Source: an uncultured Alcaligenaceae bacterium
Lineage (GTDB): Bacteria; Pseudomonadota; Gammaproteobacteria; Burkholderiales; Burkholderiaceae_B
DNA: 19,924 bases
NCBI GenBank assembly: GCA_937897265.1
Contig: CALCPT010000288.1
Coordinates: 1-19,924 of the forward strand
Direction: 5' to 3'
The first letter of the stretch is position 1. Each line of letters begins with the position of its first letter. The notes below the pieces were generated by a model. The model saw only the letters and a list, made by a program, of their open reading frames with translations. It made no database searches and had not been told where the DNA came from. The position numbers were made by a program, and so were the translations under genes. Below, piece after piece: positions 15,608 to 19,924 of the stretch.

Positions 15608-15748
15608 CGTCGTGAATCCCCATCGAACTGGCATTTTGTTACAGTTTGTCCTGAGTCGCCGCGCATCGCGCCTCTCGAACTCATTTTCCTTTCTACGCGC
15701 CGGTACAAGACCACACACTGGCACTTAAAATTTTATCTGGAGTCCGCT

Positions 15749-16573
15749 TTGACCTCTGCCATGACTAACACCTCATCTGCCAAATCACTTTCATTTACAC
15801 CCGTGGCCGTTGTCACAGGTGGGGCGCGAGGCATTGGGTTGGCATGCGTAAAGTGGTTTCTTGCGCATGGCTATCAGGTGGCTATGCTCGACACAGAGGC
15901 CGCCACACTGAAACAAACCGAACAGGCCTTGAATGACAGTGCCCGATTATTAGCCTTGCATTGCGATGTTTCGATCCCAGCTCAAGTTCAAACTGCGATC
16001 AACCAAGTTGAACAAAAATTTGGCCGTATCGACGCCCTCGTGAATAACGCAGGCGTTGCGGTATTCAAACCGATTGGCGAGACTACCTTTGAAGAGTTTC
16101 GCTATGTGCTGGGCACCAACCTTGACGGTGCGTTTTTGTGCTCGCAAGCATGCATCGAAGTCATGAAGAAAAATCGTAATGGCTCGATCGTGAACATCGC
16201 CTCAATCTCTGGCTTGCGTGCTAGCACGCTGCGCGTGGCCTATGGCACCAGCAAGGCCGCCATCATCCACTTGACCAAACAACAAGCTGTCGAACTCGGC
16301 ACGATTGGCATTCGCGCAAACGTTGTCGCACCAGGCCCAGTCGATACTGAAATGTCAAAGCTTGTCCATAGCGTCGCGATTCGCTCTGACTACTATGACA
16401 CCATCCCCATGAATCGCTACGGCACGCCTGAAGAAATCGCCAATGCCGTTGGGTTTTTATGTAGCCCAGAAGCCGCATTTATCAACGGCCAATGCTTAGC
16501 GGTAGACGGTGGCTTTGATGCCTCGGGCGTTGGGATTCCCACGTTACGTAAACATCAAGACGGTTCGATTTGA
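15749..16573 (+). CDS. SDR family NAD-dependent oxidoreductase
   Basis: Classical short-chain dehydrogenase/reductase of 274 residues. The Rossmann motif TGGARGIG is at 23-30, D48 after beta-strand 2 points to NAD(H) rather than NADP(H), NNAG is at 99-102, and the catalytic set is S152, Y165 and K169 (YGTSK). The C-terminus GQCLAVDGGF is typical. It probably oxidises a hydroxyl group of a substrate or hydroxyacyl-CoA. The chosen start is TTG 15749, because GGAG lies six bases upstream; ATG 15761 is the alternative but has an 18-base spacing. It diverges from the GST-led operon. A 159-base gap before the thiolase suggests either a separate promoter or a long spacer. Confidence 0.92.
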   Translation: MTSAMTNTSSAKSLSFTPVAVVTGGARGIGLACVKWFLAHGYQVAMLDTEAATLKQTEQALNDSARLLALHCDVSIPAQVQTAINQVEQKFGRIDALVNNAGVAVFKPIGETTFEEFRYVLGTNLDGAFLCSQACIEVMKKNRNGSIVNIASISGLRASTLRVAYGTSKAAIIHLTKQQAVELGTIGIRANVVAPGPVDTEMSKLVHSVAIRSDYYDTIPMNRYGTPEEIANAVGFLCSPEAAFINGQCLAVDGGFDASGVGIPTLRKHQDGSI

Positions 16574-16684
16574 AAGGCTTGCTATTTGAATCACTTAACT
16601 GCGCCTGATTAACATGCGTTGTTTCACTAAAGCGTTGTTGGTTAAACAGCAGAACATTTAACAAACGAGCTGATTTTCACGAAT

Positions 16685-16725
16685 TTGGCACTTAAACAAA
16701 TTTATGTATCTTTTTATAAATAGGA
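16685..16725 (+). promoter_or_regulatory. Possible sigma-70 promoter and SD of the thiolase gene
   Basis: TTGGCA (16685-16690) and TATCTT (16707-16712) are separated by 16 bases and resemble -35 and -10 elements. AGGA (16722-16725) lies seven bases before the ATG at 16733 and is a good ribosome-binding site. The preceding 159-base gap also contains a weak GTTAAA/TTTAAC dyad (16641-16662) that may end SDR transcription. The promoter call is by eye only. Confidence 0.3.
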
Positions 16726-16732
16726 CACGCTC

Positions 16733-17899
16733 ATGAATCAACCTTATATCGTCGGCTGGGGTCACACGCCCTTTGGCAAACTCGACAACCTAGATTTTGT
16801 GCAATTGATTCGTGATGCGGCACTGCCAGCAATCGCTAGCGCAGGTCTGACGCCCAACGATATCGACGGTATTTTCGTCGGTCACTTCAATGCTGGTTTT
16901 GTTCAACAGGATTTCACTGGTTCGCTCATGGGCGTGGCGATCCCCGAGTTTCGTCACACTCCCGCGGTGCGCATGGAAAACGCCTGCGCCACGGGCTCTG
17001 CTGCGATCTGGTCTGCGCTCGATGCGCTCGCTGCGGGTCGCTTTAAGCGTGTACTGGTGCTTGGCATCGAAAAAATGAACACCCTACCCAACAAAGAGAT
17101 CGGCGAGATCTTGTTGAAAGCCTCTTTTGTGCAAGAAGAAGGCCACACCGAGGGTGGCTTTGCTGGCGTGTTCGGACAAATTGCCAGCGGTTACTTTGAG
17201 CGCTTTGGCGACCAGTCGGATGCACTTGCCGCCATTTCGGCAAAAAACCATTCAAACGGTGTCCACAACCCCTATGCACACATGCGCCGAGATTTAGGGT
17301 TTGATTTCTGCCGCAATCCTTCTGACAAAAATCCTTTTGTTGCTGGGCCCTTAAAGCGTTCAGACTGTTCGCTCGTCTCAGACGGCGCGGCCGCTCTGGT
17401 GCTCTCAAGCGAGCCTCTGCCAGGGGCTAAAGTACCCGCGGTGCGTTGGCGCTCGCGCACACACATTAACGAATTTTTACCGCTGTCGCGTCGCGATCCA
17501 ACACGTTTTGAAGGCGCGGCCCTTGCCTGGCAAAAAGGTTTGGCCAGCGCGCAGCGCACACTCGACGATCTACAGTTTGTCGAAACACATGATTGCTTCA
17601 CCATTGCTGAAATGCTTGAGTACGAAGCCATGGGGCTGGCACCACAGGGCCAAGGCGCACGCGTCATTCTCGATGGCATTACCTGCAAAGATGGCAAGCT
17701 GCCCGTTAACCCTTCTGGTGGCTTGAAGTCGCGCGGGCATCCTATTGGTGCCACAGGCGTGTCACAACACGTGATGGCTGCGATGCAGCTTTCAGGCCAA
17801 GCCGGTGATATGCAAATTCAAGGCGCACACACTGGCGCAGTGTTTAACATGGGTGGCGCAGCCGTTGCCAACTATCTGAGCGTGCTGGAAGCAACGTGA
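16733..17899 (+). CDS. Thiolase family protein (SCP2/SCP-x type)
   Basis: Thiolase-fold acyltransferase of 388 residues. It probably cleaves a beta-ketoacyl-CoA with CoA, or condenses acyl-CoAs. Active-site features: nucleophilic C85 in ENACATGS, H287 in ETHDCFT and H337 in GGLKSRGHPIGATG. The C-terminal CxG cysteine of bacterial thiolases is replaced by NMGG (373-376), as in SCP2-type thiolases, where a different cysteine can act. C289 directly after H287-D288 could play a part (inference). The gene overlaps the acyl-CoA ligase by four bases (GTGA), so the two are translationally coupled and probably act on the same acyl chain. Confidence 0.9.
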   Translation: MNQPYIVGWGHTPFGKLDNLDFVQLIRDAALPAIASAGLTPNDIDGIFVGHFNAGFVQQDFTGSLMGVAIPEFRHTPAVRMENACATGSAAIWSALDALAAGRFKRVLVLGIEKMNTLPNKEIGEILLKASFVQEEGHTEGGFAGVFGQIASGYFERFGDQSDALAAISAKNHSNGVHNPYAHMRRDLGFDFCRNPSDKNPFVAGPLKRSDCSLVSDGAAALVLSSEPLPGAKVPAVRWRSRTHINEFLPLSRRDPTRFEGAALAWQKGLASAQRTLDDLQFVETHDCFTIAEMLEYEAMGLAPQGQGARVILDGITCKDGKLPVNPSGGLKSRGHPIGATGVSQHVMAAMQLSGQAGDMQIQGAHTGAVFNMGGAAVANYLSVLEAT

Positions 17900-19551
17900 A
17901 CGCAGCGCAAGCCATGAACTTAGGGCGGTTGCTGACGCACACCGCCACGCTCTACCCTGAGCACACCGCACTGATTCAGGGCGAACAACGCTGGACGTGG
18001 TCTGAGATTAATGCGCGCGTCGATGCCATGGTGGCGGCCTTACGTGCACTGGGCCTAAAAAAGGGCGACCGCATCCTCCTGCAATCGCGCAACAATCTTC
18101 AGACCTTTGAGAATTGCTGGACCGCCTTCAAGCTCGGTTGCGTTTGGGTGCCCACGAACTTTCGTCTAACGCCTCCCGAAGTTGCCTATCTCGGAGCGTC
18201 AAGTGGCGCCGTGGCGATGATTGTTGAAGACATCTTTGCTGGGCACACTGATGCCGTCAAGGCCGAGTCTAAAACACTGAAGCATGTGATCGTGATTGGC
18301 CAGCCACGTGCAGGCGAACTATCGTATGAGACGATGATCGCCCAGCACTTAGGCGTGGTCAGCGAAGAAGAAACCGTTCACTACGACGACCCACTTTGGT
18401 TTTTTTATACCTCGGGTACCACTGGTAAGCCCAAGGCGGGCATCCTCACCCATGGGCAAATGGCCTTTGTGGTGACCAATCACCTTGCAGAGATTATCCC
18501 AGGCACGACAGAACGCGATTGCTCAATTGTCGTTGCACCGCTGTCGCACGGCGCCGGTATTCATGCGCTACTCAACGTCGCTCGCGGTGCCGCCTCGATT
18601 CTGATGTCAAGCGAGAAGTTTGATCCAGAATTGTTTTGGCAATTGGTTGAGCGTCATCGTGTCACCAATCTGTTTACTGTGCCGACGATCGTCAAAATGT
18701 TGGTCGAGCACCCTGCTGTCGATCAGTACGATCACAGCTCGTTGCGCTACATGCTTTACGCGGGCGCGCCGATGTATCGCGCCGATCAAAAGCGAGCCCT
18801 CGAAAAACTGGGCAATGTCCTTGTGCAATATTTTGGTTTAGGCGAAGTCACGGGCAACATCACCGTCTTACCCCCTGACATGCACAGTGCTGACGACAAC
18901 GATCCAAACGCAAATGTTGGGTCTTGCGGTCGCCCGCGCATTGGCATGGAAGTCGCCATCCTAAACGACAAGCTCGAACGCGTTGCCACCGGCGAAATTG
19001 GTGAGATTTGTTGTCGTGGACCAGGGGTCTTTGCCGGGTATCACGGCAATCCTGAAGCGACTGAAAAAGCCTTACGCGGCGGTTGGTTTCATACCGGCGA
19101 CTTAGGCAAGCTAGATGCCCGTGGCTTGCTGTACATCACGGGTCGCGAATCGGATATGTACATCTCGGGTGGCTCGAACGTGTACCCACGTGAAGTCGAA
19201 GAGGTGCTGCTCACCCACCCCGCTGTGGCTGAGATCGCCATTGTTGGCATGCCCGACGCCAAGTGGGGCGAAATCGGTATCGCCGTGGTTGTTAAACGGC
19301 CCGAGTACGACACCGTTGATAGCGCTGAATTACTAGGATACCTTGAGGGTCGTTGCGCCAAATACCGTTGGCCACGTCAGATCTTTTTTTGGGATGTGAT
19401 GCCCAAATCGGGTCTTAAAGACGTCGCTGACTTCACCCGGTTTCAGGGCGAAGACCACCTCCTCGAACTCCGGGACCATGGTTCCCCGTCCGAAGTATCC
19501 CATATCCCCGTGATCATCGCCACAATCATTGCACCCACCGGTGAACGTTGA
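17896..19551 (+). CDS. AMP-forming acyl-CoA synthetase (3' end chimeric)
   Basis: Adenylate-forming acid-CoA ligase: activates a carboxylic acid as acyl-AMP, then acyl-CoA. GTG start in a GTGA overlap with the thiolase stop (GGA upstream); ATG 17914 is an alternative. Motifs: P-loop YTSGTTGKPKA (171-181), GLGEVTGN, WFHTGDLG (397-404) and GRESDMYISGGSNVYPREVEE (416-436). Homology runs to MPKSG (502-506). The usual GK-containing catalytic lysine motif and C-terminal helix are then missing, and the frame continues for 45 codons of unrelated sequence that is the antisense of a PpiC isomerase gene. The real protein is therefore probably about 520 residues and truncated here. As written, the adenylation step would be impaired. 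Confidence 0.85.
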   Translation: MNAAQAMNLGRLLTHTATLYPEHTALIQGEQRWTWSEINARVDAMVAALRALGLKKGDRILLQSRNNLQTFENCWTAFKLGCVWVPTNFRLTPPEVAYLGASSGAVAMIVEDIFAGHTDAVKAESKTLKHVIVIGQPRAGELSYETMIAQHLGVVSEEETVHYDDPLWFFYTSGTTGKPKAGILTHGQMAFVVTNHLAEIIPGTTERDCSIVVAPLSHGAGIHALLNVARGAASILMSSEKFDPELFWQLVERHRVTNLFTVPTIVKMLVEHPAVDQYDHSSLRYMLYAGAPMYRADQKRALEKLGNVLVQYFGLGEVTGNITVLPPDMHSADDNDPNANVGSCGRPRIGMEVAILNDKLERVATGEIGEICCRGPGVFAGYHGNPEATEKALRGGWFHTGDLGKLDARGLLYITGRESDMYISGGSNVYPREVEEVLLTHPAVAEIAIVGMPDAKWGEIGIAVVVKRPEYDTVDSAELLGYLEGRCAKYRWPRQIFFWDVMPKSGLKDVADFTRFQGEDHLLELRDHGSPSEVSHIPVIIATIIAPTGER

Positions 19552-19924
19552 AAAGGGCTTGCCCTCTTCGATCTGGCGGCGGACATCCAAAAGCGCCTCT
19601 CGCCCCGCGTGCTCGTCGAGAATATTGCCGGTGGTATGGGCAATGATATGACTGGCCCGAATGTGTTCCTCAGTCCGAAACTGTTCGGGGTGCGCCTGGT
19701 AGAACTCCAGACACGCTTCATCGGTGGGGCGCTGCACTGCTGCGCAGATGCGATCAAGGAGACCATCAATCTTCAGCCTCAGCTCCACATCGGCCTCCAG
19801 CGCCTGCAGGGTAAGTCCGCTGCGTTCTAGATATTTTTCCAGGGATTCCTGCCCGCCGGCGCTCTGAATCGCCCGTTTGACCTCGCGCTTGATATCCACC
19901 GGACGAATCTCGGGGCCTTCGGTT
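19333..19924 (-). CDS. PpiC-type peptidyl-prolyl isomerase, partial at both ends
   Basis: Parvulin-fold peptidyl-prolyl cis-trans isomerase, related to SurA/NifM/PpiC-type soluble chaperones. The frame is open to the window end (a GTG at 19899 is internal), so the N-terminus lies outside. A helical N-domain (EVKRAIQSAGGQESLEKYLE) is followed by FYQAHPEQFRTEEHIRASHI and the parvulin core GDMGYFGRGTMVPEFEEVVFALKPGEVSDVFKTRFGHHI. Homology stops at that isoleucine (19393-19395), where relatives continue with I/VKV. The frame then runs to a stop at 19333 across antisense ligase sequence. It uses CAG for all seven glutamines, unlike the neighbouring ligase. Function is confident; the 3' end is not genuine. 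Confidence 0.8.
   Translation of the reverse strand, partial: TEGPEIRPVDIKREVKRAIQSAGGQESLEKYLERSGLTLQALEADVELRLKIDGLLDRICAAVQRPTDEACLEFYQAHPEQFRTEEHIRASHIIAHTTGNILDEHAGREALLDVRRQIEEGKPFSTFTGGCNDCGDDHGDMGYFGRGTMVPEFEEVVFALKPGEVSDVFKTRFGHHIPKKDLTWPTVFGATTLKVS
19393..19413. other. Chimeric junction between ligase and isomerase genes
   Basis: These 21 bases are the last that encode ligase homology on the plus strand (DVMPKSG) and also the last that encode PpiC homology on the minus strand (the reverse complement reads TRFGHHI). On each side only one of the two genes is sensible. The two families read similarly over this short stretch, so it looks like a microhomology join in inverted orientation. 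Confidence 0.7.

Noticed and set aside
15482..15724. Open frame of 80 codons in the divergent regulatory gap, minus strand
   Set aside because: It overlaps the start of the GST gene, is rich in basic residues with no domain pattern, and covers the palindromic operator candidates; treated as non-coding.
19440..19551. C-terminal tail of the ligase frame as a novel domain
   Set aside because: It is exactly the antisense of the PpiC core, so it is an accidental extension after the join, not a new domain.

Overview
The window looks like chromosomal DNA of a betaproteobacterium, most likely Burkholderiales and perhaps Alcaligenaceae-like. The grounds are three separate Bug/TctC-type periplasmic binding proteins in about 10 kb, a cysH-cysD-cysN sulfate-assimilation set, and CitE-like and CaiB-type CoA-transferase genes. 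Placement is by family content only; no rRNA or tRNA gene is present. No transposase, integrase, CRISPR array or phage gene is visible. No stretch without a gene exceeds about 260 bases.

Region 1 (1-3799) is sulfur assimilation. The 3' end of a periplasmic sulfate-binding protein gene (+) converges on cysH-cysD-cysN (-) across a strong 14-bp hairpin. CysD and CysN make APS from sulfate and ATP. CysH carries the iron-sulfur cysteine pairs of APS reductases, so it probably reduces APS directly; there is no APS kinase domain on CysN. Upstream on the same strand is a small DUF3820 gene where many relatives have cysI.

Region 2 (3956-8576) is a mixed set of short transcription units: a VOC-fold protein (+), a Bug solute-binding protein (+), an MFS transporter (-), and a translationally coupled pair (+) of a Tat-exported metallo-beta-lactamase-fold hydrolase and an SCO-type copper/thiol protein.

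Region 3 (8630 to about 19410) looks like a catabolic island for a carboxylic acid of unknown identity. On the minus strand, in transcription order, are a GST related to beta-etherases, a Bug protein, a class III CoA-transferase, three consecutive CitE/HpcH-type lyase homologues of unequal active-site integrity, and another Bug protein. Diverging from it across a 257-bp regulatory gap are an SDR dehydrogenase, an SCP2-type thiolase and an AMP-forming acyl-CoA ligase. A coherent reading (inference) is: uptake by Bug proteins, CoA activation by ligase or CoA-transferase, oxidation by SDR, and C-C cleavage by thiolase or CitE lyase.

Region 4 (about 19393-19924) does not fit the rest. The ligase loses homology just before its C-terminal catalytic lysine motif. 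From the same 21 bases a minus-strand PpiC-type peptidyl-prolyl isomerase begins, itself missing its C-terminus and using glutamine codons differently. This is best read as a chimeric join (assembly or amplification artefact, or a true inversion or translocation). The 3' end of the ligase and the isomerase should not be taken at face value.
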